Shown here piece by piece: positions 36,294 to 45,671 of a stretch of DNA of 64,000 bases; position 1 is the first letter of the stretch, and every line of letters begins with the position of its first letter. The stretch lies in NCBI RefSeq assembly GCF_028446585.1, contig NZ_JAPFQL010000003.1, forward strand, positions 1 to 64,000. Direction: 5' to 3'. The notes below the pieces were generated by a model. It was not told the origin of the DNA. It ran no database searches and saw only the letters and a list, made by a program, of their open reading frames with translations. The position numbers were made by a program, and so were the translations under genes. This stretch comes from Intrasporangium calvum (lineage in GTDB: Bacteria > Actinomycetota > Actinomycetes > Actinomycetales > Dermatophilaceae).

Positions 36294-38969
36294 TCAGTGA
36301 GCAGCGTCGTGCCAGGAGTGCCCGACGCCGACGTTGACGTCGAGGGGCACGTCCATCTCTGCGGCGTGGCCCATCTGCTCGCGCACGATCCGCTCCACGT
36401 CGTCACGCTCCCCAGCCGCCACCTCGAGCACGAGCTCGTCATGCACCTGCAGGAGGATCCGCGACCGCGCCCCGGCCTCCGTCAAAGCTCGGTCGACGCC
36501 GATCATCGCGACCTTCATGATGTCCGCGGCTGAGCCCTGGATGGGGGCGTTGAGCGCCATCCGCTCCGCCATCTCGCGACGCTGGCGGTTGTCGGAGGTG
36601 AGGTCCGGCAGGTAGCGCCGTCGGCCGAACATGGTGGCCGTGAAGCCGGTCCCCCGGGCCTCGGCCACGACCTCGTCGAGATAGGCCCGCACCCCGCCGA
36701 AGCGCGCGAAGTAGCCCTCCATGAGGCCGCGCGCCTCCTCGGTGCTGATGCTCAGCTGCTTGGACAGCCCGTAGGCGGAGAGCCCGTAGGCCAGCCCGTA
36801 GGACATCGCCTTGACCTTGGAGCGCATCTCGGCCGTCACGTCCTCGGGGGCGACACCGAAGACCTGAGACCCCACGTAGCGGTGCAGGTCCTCCCCCGTG
36901 CGGAACGCCTCGATGAGCCCCGCGTCCCCGGACAGGTGGGCCATCACGCGCATCTCGATCTGCGAGTAGTCGGCCGACATGAGGGCTTCATGGCCCTCGC
37001 CCACGACGAAGAGCTCCCGGATCCGGCGTCCCTCCTCGGTGCGGATCGGCACGTTCTGCAGGTTGGGCTCGGTCGACGAGAGACGCCCGGTGGCGGCGAT
37101 GGTCTGCAGGTAGGTCGTGTGGATACGTCCGTCGTCGCTCACCGACTTGCGCAGCCCCTCGACGGTGACGCGCAGCTTGGCGGCGTCCCGGTGCCGCAGT
37201 AGTGCCTCGAGGAAGGGGTGCTCCGTCTTGGCATAGAGCTCGGCGAGCGCATCGGCGTCGGTGGTGTAGCCGGTCTTCGTCTTCTTGGTCTTCGGCATCC
37301 CGAGCGTCTCGAAGAGGACGACCTGCAGCTGCTTGGGCGATCCGAGGTTGATCTGGTCCCCGCCGATGGCGTCCCAGCAGTCCTGCTGGGCCTGGGTGAC
37401 CTTCGCGGCGAAGGTCTGCTCGAGCTCGGAGAGCCCGTCCACGTCAACGGCGATCCCTGTGCGCTCCATCCGCGCGAGCACGTCGATGAGCGGCAGCTCC
37501 ACCTCGGCGAGCAGCTGCGCCCCACCGGTCGCGGCCACCTGCTCGTCGAGGACCCCCGCCAGGTCACGCACCGCGGTCGCCCGCACCATGTCGGTCAGCG
37601 CCGCCTTCTCGTCAGCGTCTCCGCCGAAGTCGAGCATGCCCTGCCCGTGCGTGTCGACCGCAGCGCTGAGCTCTCGGCGCAGGTGCCGCAGGACGAGGTC
37701 GTCCAGGTGGTACGTGCGCTGGTCCGGCTTGACCAGATAGGCGGCGAGCTGGGTGTCGCTCGTCAGCCCGCGCAGGATCCAGCCGCGCGCGGCGAGCGCC
37801 TCGACCGGTCCCTTTGCGTCATGCATGGCCTTGGGCCGCTCCGCGTCCTCGAGCCAGCCGCCGAGGGCGGCCTCACCGGCCGGGTCGAGAGTCGTGAGGT
37901 CGATCCAGGCGGCCGCCCCGTCGGGAGCGGCCACGGCGAGCGCGGTCGCGTCCCCGGTGCCGCGCGCCCACGTGCCGGTGACCGACACCCCGGCACGCCC
38001 GGGTCCGCCGAGGTGGGTCGCCACCCAGGCCGGCACCTGCGCCGGCGCCAGGACGACCCCGTCGACGTCGAAGCCCTCGTCGGCCTCGGGTGCGCTCGCC
38101 TCGACATCGGCGAACAGCCGGTCCCGCAGCACCCGGAACTCCAGCCGGTCGAAGACCTCGTGGACCTCCTCCCGAGCCCACTGGGCGCGTTCGAGATCGT
38201 CGATGGTGCAGCCGACCGGGGCGTCCTTGACGAGCTGGTTGAGCCGCCGGTTGCGCAGCACCTGGTCGAGGTGCGTCCGCAGCGACTCGCCGGCCTTGCC
38301 CTTGATCTGGTCGATGCCGGCGACGATCCCCGCCAGGTCGCCGAACTGGGTGATCCACTTGGCGGCCGTCTTGGGCCCGACGCCGGGGACACCGGGCAGG
38401 TTGTCGGACGACTCCCCCACCATCGCCGCGAGGTCGCTGTAACGCGTTGGCGGCACGCCGTACTTCTCCTCGACCTGGGCGGGACCCATGCGCCACACCT
38501 CGGAGACCCCACGCACGGGGTAGAGGATCGTCACGTTGTCACTGACGAGCTGGAAGGTGTCGCGGTCGCCGGAGCAGATCAGGACCTCGACACCCTTCTC
38601 GTCAGCCTCGGTGGCGATCGTCGCGATGATGTCGTCCGCCTCGTAGCCGTCGAGCTCGCAGTAGCGGATCCGCAGCGCGTCGAGCACCTCCTTGACGAGC
38701 GGGAGCTGACCCGCGAACTCGTCTGGTGTGCGGGCCCGTCCGGCCTTGTAGTCGGCATACTCCTCAGTGCGGAAGGTCTGGCGCGACTTGTCGAAGGCGA
38801 CGACGACATGGGTGGGCTGCTCGTCGCGCAGCATGTTGATGAGCATCGAGGTGAAGCCGTAGACCGCGTTGGTGTGCTGACCCGTCACCGTCGAGAAGTT
38901 CTCCGCGGGGAGGGCGTAGAACGCGCGGTAGGCCAGCGAGTGTCCATCGAGGAGGAGAAGTCGGCTCAC
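36294..38969 (-). CDS. polA: DNA polymerase I
   Basis: The 891-residue enzyme fills gaps in excision repair and removes RNA primers. It has an N-terminal 5' nuclease (LLLDGHSLAYRAFYALP; GYEADDIIATIA; VGESSDNLPGVPGVGPKTA), a degenerate 3'-5' exonuclease region lacking the usual DxE metal site (about residues 310-480), and the polymerase domain with motif A (MSADYSQIEMRVMAHLS), motif B (RSKVKAMSYGLAYG) and motif C (LQVHDELVLEV). In motif B a Tyr takes the place of E. coli Phe762, as reported for M. tuberculosis Pol I, which discriminates poorly against dideoxynucleotides. The start at 38969 is standard. Confidence 0.97.
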   Translation of the reverse strand: MSRLLLLDGHSLAYRAFYALPAENFSTVTGQHTNAVYGFTSMLINMLRDEQPTHVVVAFDKSRQTFRTEEYADYKAGRARTPDEFAGQLPLVKEVLDALRIRYCELDGYEADDIIATIATEADEKGVEVLICSGDRDTFQLVSDNVTILYPVRGVSEVWRMGPAQVEEKYGVPPTRYSDLAAMVGESSDNLPGVPGVGPKTAAKWITQFGDLAGIVAGIDQIKGKAGESLRTHLDQVLRNRRLNQLVKDAPVGCTIDDLERAQWAREEVHEVFDRLEFRVLRDRLFADVEASAPEADEGFDVDGVVLAPAQVPAWVATHLGGPGRAGVSVTGTWARGTGDATALAVAAPDGAAAWIDLTTLDPAGEAALGGWLEDAERPKAMHDAKGPVEALAARGWILRGLTSDTQLAAYLVKPDQRTYHLDDLVLRHLRRELSAAVDTHGQGMLDFGGDADEKAALTDMVRATAVRDLAGVLDEQVAATGGAQLLAEVELPLIDVLARMERTGIAVDVDGLSELEQTFAAKVTQAQQDCWDAIGGDQINLGSPKQLQVVLFETLGMPKTKKTKTGYTTDADALAELYAKTEHPFLEALLRHRDAAKLRVTVEGLRKSVSDDGRIHTTYLQTIAATGRLSSTEPNLQNVPIRTEEGRRIRELFVVGEGHEALMSADYSQIEMRVMAHLSGDAGLIEAFRTGEDLHRYVGSQVFGVAPEDVTAEMRSKVKAMSYGLAYGLSAYGLSKQLSISTEEARGLMEGYFARFGGVRAYLDEVVAEARGTGFTATMFGRRRYLPDLTSDNRQRREMAERMALNAPIQGSAADIMKVAMIGVDRALTEAGARSRILLQVHDELVLEVAAGERDDVERIVREQMGHAAEMDVPLDVNVGVGHSWHDAAH

Positions 38970-39046
38970 CCGGGAGAGCCTAGTGTCCGGCGCCGACAGG
39001 CACGCAGCGTGCGGGTCCCCCGCACCGTGCGGCTAGCATCGGCCGC

Positions 39047-39466
39047 ATGCCTGCTGCCACGCACCTCGACTCGATCCGCAAGATGGGCGCCGGAGCCCTG
39101 GCTGAGCGCATGGGGATCGAGATCCTCGAAGCGAGTCCGGAGCGCCTCGTCGGGACGATGCCGGTCGAGGGGAATACCCAGCCCTACGGTCTGTTGCACG
39201 GCGGAGCCAGCGTCGTCCTCGCCGAGACGCTCGGGTCGTTCGGCGCCGCCCTCGTGGCGGGCGAGGACCGGGTCGCGGTCGGGCTCGACATCAACGCGAC
39301 GCACCACCGGGCGGCGCGGTCCGGCGTCGTCACCGGCACGGCGACGTTGCTCAGCGGTGGGCGTTCGGTGGCCAGCTTCGAGGTGGTGCTCACCGACGAC
39401 GAGGGCCGCCGCGTCTGCACGGCCCGGATCAGCTGCCTGCTCCGGGACCGCGCCCCGGGCGCCTGA
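39047..39466 (+). CDS. PaaI-type hotdog-fold thioesterase
   Basis: The 139-residue protein has the hotdog thioesterase signature NTQPYGLLHGGASVVLAET (residues about 45-63), including HGG and the downstream Glu, and DINATHHRAARSG in the second half. It should hydrolyse an acyl-CoA thioester; relatives act on hydroxyphenylacetyl-CoA or 1,4-dihydroxy-2-naphthoyl-CoA, but the substrate here is not known. It is divergent from polA and convergent with the GNAT gene, with six bases between. A homologue beside polA and pdtaR is common in actinobacteria (Rv1627c/Rv1628c region differs in detail). Confidence 0.88.
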   Translation: MPAATHLDSIRKMGAGALAERMGIEILEASPERLVGTMPVEGNTQPYGLLHGGASVVLAETLGSFGAALVAGEDRVAVGLDINATHHRAARSGVVTGTATLLSGGRSVASFEVVLTDDEGRRVCTARISCLLRDRAPGA

Positions 39467-39472
39467 CCGCGC

Positions 39473-40054
39473 TCAGCCGACGGCTCGCGGCGACTCGGCC
39501 GTCGCTCTGCGGAGGTCCCGGCGACGCTGCAGCACCTTGTCGAGGGAGTAGCGCTGGGCGCGCGGCTCTCCGACGAGCTTGCGCTGGAGCGTCGCGGAAG
39601 AGGTGACACGGCGCACGGTCTCGGGAACGAACCCCAACCGTGCGAAGAACCGGTTCGCCTCGCGGTCCTGGGCCGGCACGGCGCTGACGAGGTGCTCGCA
39701 CCCGTTTCGCTCCGCGTAGCGGGACGCCGCGCCGAGCAGGGCCTTGCCGACTCCTTGGCGACGGTAGTCGGCGTGGACGTAGAGCATGTCGATCGAGACG
39801 CTGGGGGCGGCGACGAGGAGGCTGCGCGTCGTGTCGGCGATGACGACGTAGCCCGCCGGGATCCCGTCGACGAACGCCATGTAGGCCGTCACGTCGTGGC
39901 GGGCCAACGCCTTGCGCAGGGTGCCGTCAGCGGCCAGCCGACAGGCTGCCTCGCGCGTGGTCCCCACCTCGATGCGGTGGGCGATCCACAGCTCGATGAA
40001 CTGGCTCTCCAGTCCCATTTCGACCCGCTGGACGGTAACCAGCGAACGACCCAT
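39473..40054 (-). CDS. GNAT-family N-acetyltransferase
   Basis: The 193-residue protein has the acetyl-CoA binding motif VHADYRRQGVGKALLGAA (Q/RxxGxG/A, residues about 100-118) followed by ANRFFARLGF, typical of GNAT enzymes. The C-terminal ~45 residues are basic (LQRRRDLRRATAE). The substrate is unknown. The ATG at 40054 is preferred because GGAGGG lies just upstream; a start at 40087 has no such support. Confidence 0.85.
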   Translation of the reverse strand: MGRSLVTVQRVEMGLESQFIELWIAHRIEVGTTREAACRLAADGTLRKALARHDVTAYMAFVDGIPAGYVVIADTTRSLLVAAPSVSIDMLYVHADYRRQGVGKALLGAASRYAERNGCEHLVSAVPAQDREANRFFARLGFVPETVRRVTSSATLQRKLVGEPRAQRYSLDKVLQRRRDLRRATAESPRAVG

Positions 40055-40173
40055 ACGTCCCTCCAAGTGGTGTGCCCCGGAAGCCACCGCCCGACCTTAC
40101 GTCCAGAAGGGTGCGCAGCGAAAGGGGCACTTTTGCCATGGGTCGTCCCCTTCCGCTGGGTGCATCACCATGG

Positions 40174-40191
40174 CGTATGCCGCTGGGCTCG
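40174..40191 (+). repeat. 18-bp intergenic repeat, copy 6 (exact)
   Basis: Exact CGTATGCCGCTGGGCTCG followed by TTCCCGCAC. The TTCCCG extension is shared with copy 2, giving a longer match. It lies 38 bases from the stop of the lipoprotein gene and about 120 bases upstream of the GNAT start. Confidence 0.85.
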
Positions 40192-40229
40192 TTCCCGCAC
40201 GGGTGTCCCCTTCTCGGGTCGCGCCGGAT

Positions 40230-41390
40230 TCAGGGCCGGGCGGACCAGAGCCGGCTGAGGGTGTCGCCGACCGTGGTCACGAGATAGATGGTGTCGCCGA
40301 GGGCGGCCGCCGCCACCGGGGCTCCAGCCGGCCCCGGACGGGACCGCCAGCCCGATCCGACCCGCTCCAGGAGCACCCCCGGCGCCACGATGCAGGTCCG
40401 GCCACCGAGCCGGACCGGGGGCGGGGCGGCCTGGTGGTCCCCGACGGTCAGCGACGGGATCTCCTGCCGGGTCGCCGTCGATCCGCTCGTCTGCCAGACG
40501 GTCAGGACGTCACCGTCGACGCCGACGACGAGACACCCGGACTCGTCACATCGCGCGGAGTGCGCCTCGGCAATCGGCTGGGACGACGGAAGTCGGACGA
40601 GAGTCCAGGGTCCCGCCGGCGCAGGCGCGGTCCACAGAGCCGGCACCGACCGCACCGTGCCCGTCGCGAGGTCGGTGACCGAGCCGACCAGAGCCAGCCC
40701 GGCCGGAGCGAGGGCGGTGACGGACCTCGCCCCGTTGAGAGCCTCGGGACTGCTCCCGAGGGGGGTGCCGGTCGAGTCCTGGCGGTCCCACCGGTCGCCG
40801 GCGACGCGCCAGAGCGACACGTCGTTGCCGGTTCGCGCGCTGGCCCAGGCGCCGACCACCACGGGATCCTCACCCGCGAAGGCAGCCCCGGTCAGGTCCC
40901 CAGCGCCCCACCCACCGAAGACGCCGAAGGGTTGGGGCTGCTCGACGAGCCGAGGACGAGGACCCAACGCTCCCTGCCAGACCGTCCAACGGACGTTGGC
41001 GTGGGCGCCACCTCGGGCGCCGGCCACCGCGACGACTCGATCGTCATGGACCGCTATCGAGAGCCACCGGGCCACGAACGCATACGGCGAGCTCGGCTCG
41101 ACAACCACCTGCGTGAGCGAGTCCCCACGCGCGAGGAACAGCCGCGGTCGCGGGCGTTCGGCCGCCAGGGCGCCGATGAGGATCGCGTCTCCGGCAGCGG
41201 CCAAGGTGACGGGCTGAACGCCCTGGGGCAGGGCGATCTCGGTCCATGCCAGGCCCGCCGCGGTCGGCGTCGCGTCTCCGACCGTCGTCTGGCAAGCGGC
41301 AGCCGAGCTCGCCACGGCGAGCACGAGCAGCGCTGCTGCCAGCACCACCCTCCGCCCCGGGGAGGAACGGCGACCCCTTGGGTGCTCCAT
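40230..41390 (-). CDS. Secreted lipoprotein, repeat-rich (possible beta-propeller)
   Basis: The 386-residue protein has an N-terminal basic region, a hydrophobic stretch (VVLAAALLVLAVASSAAAC) and a lipobox Cys near residue 33, so it is predicted to be lipid-anchored on the outer face of the membrane. The mature part has several repeats of the type [32 protein letters not shown] and GLALVGSVTDLATG at spacing of roughly 45-60 residues, which suggests a beta-propeller. A Cys pair (ARCDESGCLVVG) may form a disulfide. I do not recognise a family. It stands upstream of GNAT and downstream of livF, with gaps on both sides. Confidence 0.75.
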   Translation of the reverse strand: MEHPRGRRSSPGRRVVLAAALLVLAVASSAAACQTTVGDATPTAAGLAWTEIALPQGVQPVTLAAAGDAILIGALAAERPRPRLFLARGDSLTQVVVEPSSPYAFVARWLSIAVHDDRVVAVAGARGGAHANVRWTVWQGALGPRPRLVEQPQPFGVFGGWGAGDLTGAAFAGEDPVVVGAWASARTGNDVSLWRVAGDRWDRQDSTGTPLGSSPEALNGARSVTALAPAGLALVGSVTDLATGTVRSVPALWTAPAPAGPWTLVRLPSSQPIAEAHSARCDESGCLVVGVDGDVLTVWQTSGSTATRQEIPSLTVGDHQAAPPPVRLGGRTCIVAPGVLLERVGSGWRSRPGPAGAPVAAAALGDTIYLVTTVGDTLSRLWSARP

Positions 41391-41443
41391 CTGCCGATGG
41401 TCCCAAGGCGGCCGCCGTCCCTCAACGGGAAATGCGCTTCCGG

Positions 41444-42157
41444 TCAGTCCTCGCCGAGGTACGCCTTGCGCACCTCGTCGCTCGTGAGGAGCTCCTTGCC
41501 GCTGCCCTTGAGGACGATCTTGCCGACCTCGAGGACGTAGCCGTGGTTGGCCCGCTGGAGAGCCGCCTGGGCGTTCTGCTCGACGAGCAGAATCGTCGTG
41601 CCCTGCTGCTGCAGCGTCGTCACGGTGGACATGATGCGCTTCATCATGATGGGCGACAGCCCCATCGACGGCTCGTCCAGCATGAGCAGCTTGGGCCGAC
41701 TCATCATGGCCCGTCCCATGGCGAGCATCTGCTGCTCACCACCGGAGAAGGTCCCGGCTGGCTGCTGGCTGCGCTCCTCGAGGATCGGGAAGAGCTCGTA
41801 GACCGCCTTGAGGTCCTTGCCGACCTCGTTGTCCCGCCGCGCGAAGGCACCGAGCCGCAGGTTCTGCTCGACGGACAGCCGGGGGAAGATCCGGCGCCCC
41901 TCTGGGGAGTGGGCGATGCCCAGCGTGACGATGTCATGTGCTGCCACGTCGTCAATCCGCTTGCCCATGAAGCGGATCGACCCGGACGTCGGTCGCATCA
42001 GCCCTGAGATGGTCCGCAGAGTGGTCGTCTTGCCGGCACCGTTGGTGCCGATGAGGCTGACGACCTCCCCTTGGTCCACGGAGAAGCTGATGCCCTTGAC
42101 GGCCTTGATCTTGCCGTACGAGACGACGAGGTCACGGACCTCGAGCATGGCGCTCAC
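41444..42157 (-). CDS. livF: Branched-chain amino acid ABC transporter ATP-binding protein LivF
   Basis: The 237-residue ATPase has Walker A LIGTNGAGKTTTLRTISGL, Q-loop, LivF-type PEGRRIFPRLSVEQNLRLGAF, signature TFSGGEQQMLAMGRAMM, Walker B LLMLDEPSMGLSP and the H-loop region. It drives uptake together with LivG. The gene is the last of livK-H-M-G-F and overlaps livG by four bases. The five-gene order is the usual one for HAAT transporters. Confidence 0.94.
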   Translation of the reverse strand: MSAMLEVRDLVVSYGKIKAVKGISFSVDQGEVVSLIGTNGAGKTTTLRTISGLMRPTSGSIRFMGKRIDDVAAHDIVTLGIAHSPEGRRIFPRLSVEQNLRLGAFARRDNEVGKDLKAVYELFPILEERSQQPAGTFSGGEQQMLAMGRAMMSRPKLLMLDEPSMGLSPIMMKRIMSTVTTLQQQGTTILLVEQNAQAALQRANHGYVLEVGKIVLKGSGKELLTSDEVRKAYLGED

Positions 42158-42978
42158 GCGTCTCCCTCCTCGTCGTCGGCGGCTCCGCCGATGTACGCCT
42201 CGATGACTCGCGGGTCGGACTGCACCTCGCCCGGGGTCCCCTCGACGAGGACCTGTCCGTTGACGAGACAGAGCACTCGGTCACAGAGGTTGAAGATGAA
42301 GCGCATGTCGTGCTCGATGACGACGACAGCGAGGCCGCTGTCCCTGATCCGGAAGATCAGGTCACTGGCCTGCTGGGTCTCCCGCGGGTTCATGCCTGCG
42401 GTCGGCTCGTCGAGCAGGAGCAGCTTCGGCTCGGTGGCCAGGGCTCTGGCGATCTCGAGCCGACGCTGGTCGCCATAGGGCATGTTGCGAGCGAGGTGCT
42501 CACTGGACTTGCCCAGGCCGACGAACTCCAGCAGCTCCTGCGCCCGGGCCCGCGTCTCCCGCTCCTCACGACGGAACTTCGGCCCTCGGAGGATCGAGGT
42601 CAGCGCCATTGAGCTGGTCCGGCAGTAGCGACCCACCATGACGTTCTCGAGGGCGGTCATGTTGCCGAAGAGCCGGATGTTCTGGAACGTCCGCGCCATG
42701 CCGGCCATGACGACCGCCCGCGGCTTCGGCGGCAGGTCGTTGCCGAGCAGTCGGACGCGGCCCTCGGTCGGCTTGTACATGCCGGTCAGGCAGTTGAAGA
42801 ACGTCGTCTTGCCGGCACCGTTGGGGCCGATGAGGCCCAGGATCTCGCCCGGGCGCACGGTCATTCCGACGTTGTTCACGGCCGTGAGACCGCCGAACCG
42901 CATCGTGACCCCGGTCGCCTCGAGCACCGGCCCGTCGTCCGGCCGGTCCGTGCGAATGGTCTCGTCGACGGCGGTCAT
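42154..42978 (-). CDS. livG: Branched-chain amino acid ABC transporter ATP-binding protein LivG
   Basis: The 274-residue ATPase has Walker A GLIGPNGAGKTTFFNCLTGM, the LivG-specific ARTFQNIRLFGNMTALENVMVG, signature MPYGDQRRLEIARALA, Walker B LLLLDEPTAGMNP and the C-terminal VLVEGTPGEVQSDPRVIEAYIG. It pairs with LivF in the transporter. Four-base overlaps with livM (upstream) and livF (downstream) indicate coupled translation. Confidence 0.94.
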   Translation of the reverse strand: MTAVDETIRTDRPDDGPVLEATGVTMRFGGLTAVNNVGMTVRPGEILGLIGPNGAGKTTFFNCLTGMYKPTEGRVRLLGNDLPPKPRAVVMAGMARTFQNIRLFGNMTALENVMVGRYCRTSSMALTSILRGPKFRREERETRARAQELLEFVGLGKSSEHLARNMPYGDQRRLEIARALATEPKLLLLDEPTAGMNPRETQQASDLIFRIRDSGLAVVVIEHDMRFIFNLCDRVLCLVNGQVLVEGTPGEVQSDPRVIEAYIGGAADDEEGDA

Positions 42979-44720
42979 GCCTTGGCCTCCTGTTCTTCGA
43001 CGAGGTGGACTTCCTCGACCCGGTCTGCGAGCTCCTCGTCCTCCTCGTGGAACTCGAGCTGCCGGCGCTTGCTGGCGACGAGACCCTCCGGGCGGAAGCG
43101 CATCATGAGGACCAGGAGCAGACCGAAGATGAGCAGGCGGTAGTCAGCGACGAACCGCAGCTTCTCCGGCATCAGCTTGAGGATCGTCGCGCCGATGAGC
43201 ACGCCCGCCACGGTGCCCATACCGCCGAGGACGACGGCTGCGAGCAGGAAGGCGGACTCGAGGAAGATGTACTGGTCAGGGGTGACCGACACATCGTGGT
43301 GGGCCTTGATGGTGCCCGCCATGCCGGCGAGGAACGCGCCACCGGCGAAGGCGAACAGCTTGAGCCCGAACGTGTTGACCCCCATGGCCTCGGCGGCCTT
43401 CTCGTCCTCGCGGATCGCGATCCACCCACGGCCGATCCGGCTGTTGTTGAGCCGGGTGAAGACCGTGATGATGATGGCGGCGACGACGAGGAGCAGGAAG
43501 TAGTAGTTCGCGAACCGGCCCAGCGTGATCCCGAAGACCTCGTGCGTCTCACCGAAGTTGAACGAACCGATCTCGAGGTCGGGGATGGCCGGGATGCCGT
43601 TGGGCCCGTTGGTCAGCCGCGGCCCGTCCTGCCCGTCGAGGTTGCCCATCGCCAGCCGGAAGATCTCACCGAAGGCGAGGGTCACGATGGCGAGGTAGTC
43701 GCCGGACACCCGCAGCGTCGGGGATCCGATGATCAGACCGAGCGTCGCCGACACGAGGGCGCCGAAGATGACGACGAGCAGGAAGTTGGGCTTCCAGCCG
43801 ATCGTGGCGAACGCCGAGTGGGAGAACATCGCCCCGACGTAGGCTCCGGCGCCGAGGAAGGCGATGTAGCCGAGGTCGAGCAGGCCGGCGAGACCGACGA
43901 CGATGTTGAGGCCGAGCGCCGTCGAGGCGAAGATCAGCACCTGGGTGGCGATCGACATGTTCGCGTCCGACCCGTCCTGGGTGAACGGGAAGAGGAACGC
44001 CACGGCGACCGCACCGAGCATGAGGACGCGGCGATGCGTCTGCGCGATGATCCCCACCCAGGTGAAGAACCCGGCTCGGGTCAACGTGAACGCGACCAGA
44101 CCGGTGAACAGCACCACGAGGGAGAAGACGGTGCCGTCCTCGATGTCGAGGACGTAGGCGGCACCGAAGAGGACGATCGCGAGCAGCGCCACGATCGTGA
44201 GGATCTCCAGCCACGACGGCAGGTGTGCGTGCAGCGGGTCCTTCGAGGCGCGGGGGGTCAGCCCGGCGGCACCGAGAAGGATCAGCACCGCACCCACGAA
44301 GGAGATCCACGCTCCGGGCATGACGTTGACGAGCCCGCCCGCCTGGACGCCGATGAGGGCGATGACCAGGGCCATGAACACCGTCGTGCCGAGGCCGAGG
44401 ACGCGCAGCGCGGTGGCCGACGCGAGCCACTCACCCAGCCGGGAGAACGGCCCGCGGTACATCAGCGCGAAGATCACGGCAAGCACCGCCGCGATGATCA
44501 TCAGGTTCTGGACGGCACCGGGGTAGAAGTCGATCGACAGGTCGCCGAGGACTTCGTCGGTGTAGCTCCAGCTGAGGAAGCAGCCGGCAGCAAGAATGAC
44601 CGCGCCGGCGAGGACCATGGGCCAGGCGAAGGGTGCCACGGGTCGACCGATGCGATCCCAGAGGCTGACCTTCTCCGCATCGTCGGCGTAGGTCGTCTCG
44701 ATGTCAGTTGACGTGCTCAT
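42975..44720 (-). CDS. livM: Branched-chain amino acid ABC transporter permease LivM (long form)
   Basis: At 581 residues this permease is much longer than the usual 320-430. The C-terminal ~330 residues are a standard LivM domain (GLNIVVGLAGLLDLGYIAFLGAGAY; SPTLRVSGDYLAIVTLAFGEIFRL; the EAA-like AIREDEKAAEAMGVN loop). The N-terminal ~240 residues carry about six extra membrane helices, starting WPMVLAGAVILAAGCFLSW. The ATG at 44720 overlaps the livH stop by four bases. The extra helices are not needed for transport in short homologues; their role is unknown. The C-terminus is acidic (EEDEELADRVEEVHLVEEQ). Confidence 0.92.
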   Translation of the reverse strand: MSTSTDIETTYADDAEKVSLWDRIGRPVAPFAWPMVLAGAVILAAGCFLSWSYTDEVLGDLSIDFYPGAVQNLMIIAAVLAVIFALMYRGPFSRLGEWLASATALRVLGLGTTVFMALVIALIGVQAGGLVNVMPGAWISFVGAVLILLGAAGLTPRASKDPLHAHLPSWLEILTIVALLAIVLFGAAYVLDIEDGTVFSLVVLFTGLVAFTLTRAGFFTWVGIIAQTHRRVLMLGAVAVAFLFPFTQDGSDANMSIATQVLIFASTALGLNIVVGLAGLLDLGYIAFLGAGAYVGAMFSHSAFATIGWKPNFLLVVIFGALVSATLGLIIGSPTLRVSGDYLAIVTLAFGEIFRLAMGNLDGQDGPRLTNGPNGIPAIPDLEIGSFNFGETHEVFGITLGRFANYYFLLLVVAAIIITVFTRLNNSRIGRGWIAIREDEKAAEAMGVNTFGLKLFAFAGGAFLAGMAGTIKAHHDVSVTPDQYIFLESAFLLAAVVLGGMGTVAGVLIGATILKLMPEKLRFVADYRLLIFGLLLVLMMRFRPEGLVASKRRQLEFHEEDEELADRVEEVHLVEEQEAKA

Positions 44721-45640
44721 GCGCGGTCCACCACCCGTGCGCCGAGGATGCCCTGCGGCCGGAAGACGAGGACGATGATGAGGAGGGCGAAGGCCCAGAC
44801 GTCCTTCCATGCCGATCCGCCGAACTGTCCGGGAATGAAGCCCACGGCGAGCGCTTCGGCGACACCGAGGACGAGACCGCCGACGACGGCCCCCTGGATG
44901 TTGCCGATGCCGCCGAGGACCGCGGCCGTGAAGGCCTTGAGGCCGGCCAGGAAGCCCATCCGGAAGTCGACGTTCGCGTTGAGCAGGCCCTGGGCCACGC
45001 CGGCGATCGCAGCGAGGAAGGCGCCGAGGGCGAAGGCGATGACAATGATGCGATCGACATTGACCCCCATCAGGCGGGCCGTGTCCTTGTCCTCGGAGAC
45101 GGCCTGCATGCCGTGTCCGGTCCGAGTGTGGTTGACGAACCACCAGAGCAGGGCCGCGCTCATGAGCAGGGCGCCGACGGTGAAGACCGCGGCCCGTTGG
45201 ACGGTCACACCGGCGAAGGAGAGCGCCGGGCCGGTCACGACGTCGATCTGGGGGAACGGGATCTTGCTCTTGGCCCCGGGGTAGAAGAGGCGGACCGCCT
45301 CCTGCAGGGCCACGGAGATGCCGATGGCGGTGATGAGCGGGGCCAGCCGAGGGGCGCCCCGAAGCGGCCGGTAGGCGATCCGCTCCATGACCACTGCGAC
45401 GGTGACCGAGGCGACGACGGCGCCGAGGATCATGATCGGGAGCACCCAGAGTGCCGTCGTGCCCTGGAAGAGGAGGGTCCACGTGGCGAGCGCGCCGAAG
45501 GCGCCGATCATGAACACCTCGCCGTGGGCGAAGTTGATGAGTTGGACGATGCCGTAGACCACGGTGTAACCGACCGCGATCAGGGCATAGAGGGAACCAA
45601 GGGTCAGGCCGTTGACCAGCTGCTGTAGCAGATCTGTCAT
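44717..45640 (-). CDS. livH: Branched-chain amino acid ABC transporter permease LivH
   Basis: The 307-residue permease begins QQLVNGLTLGSLYALIAVGY and continues VYGIVQLINFAHGEVFMIGA, the invariant LivH start. The coupling loop SEDKDTARLMGVNVDRII and the helix KAFTAAVLGGIGNIQGAVVGG are also typical. Eight or so membrane helices are expected. It lies 92 bases downstream of livK, with a hairpin between, and overlaps livM by four bases. Confidence 0.94.
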   Translation of the reverse strand: MTDLLQQLVNGLTLGSLYALIAVGYTVVYGIVQLINFAHGEVFMIGAFGALATWTLLFQGTTALWVLPIMILGAVVASVTVAVVMERIAYRPLRGAPRLAPLITAIGISVALQEAVRLFYPGAKSKIPFPQIDVVTGPALSFAGVTVQRAAVFTVGALLMSAALLWWFVNHTRTGHGMQAVSEDKDTARLMGVNVDRIIVIAFALGAFLAAIAGVAQGLLNANVDFRMGFLAGLKAFTAAVLGGIGNIQGAVVGGLVLGVAEALAVGFIPGQFGGSAWKDVWAFALLIIVLVFRPQGILGARVVDRA

Positions 45641-45671
45641 GACGCCGGGACCACCTTTCGTTCGTGACGAA

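Noticed and set aside
36270-36300. Possible terminator hairpin CTGAG...CTCAG between flippase and polA
   Set aside because: The stem is only five base pairs, overlaps the stop codon region and is not clearly better than background.
39927-40139. Small minus-strand frame of 70 codons near the GNAT start
   Set aside because: It overlaps the GNAT coding region in another frame and has no ribosome binding site or family match.
44721-45482. N-terminal extension of livM through livH
   Set aside because: It is livH read in another frame; the real LivM start at 44720 has the common four-base overlap.
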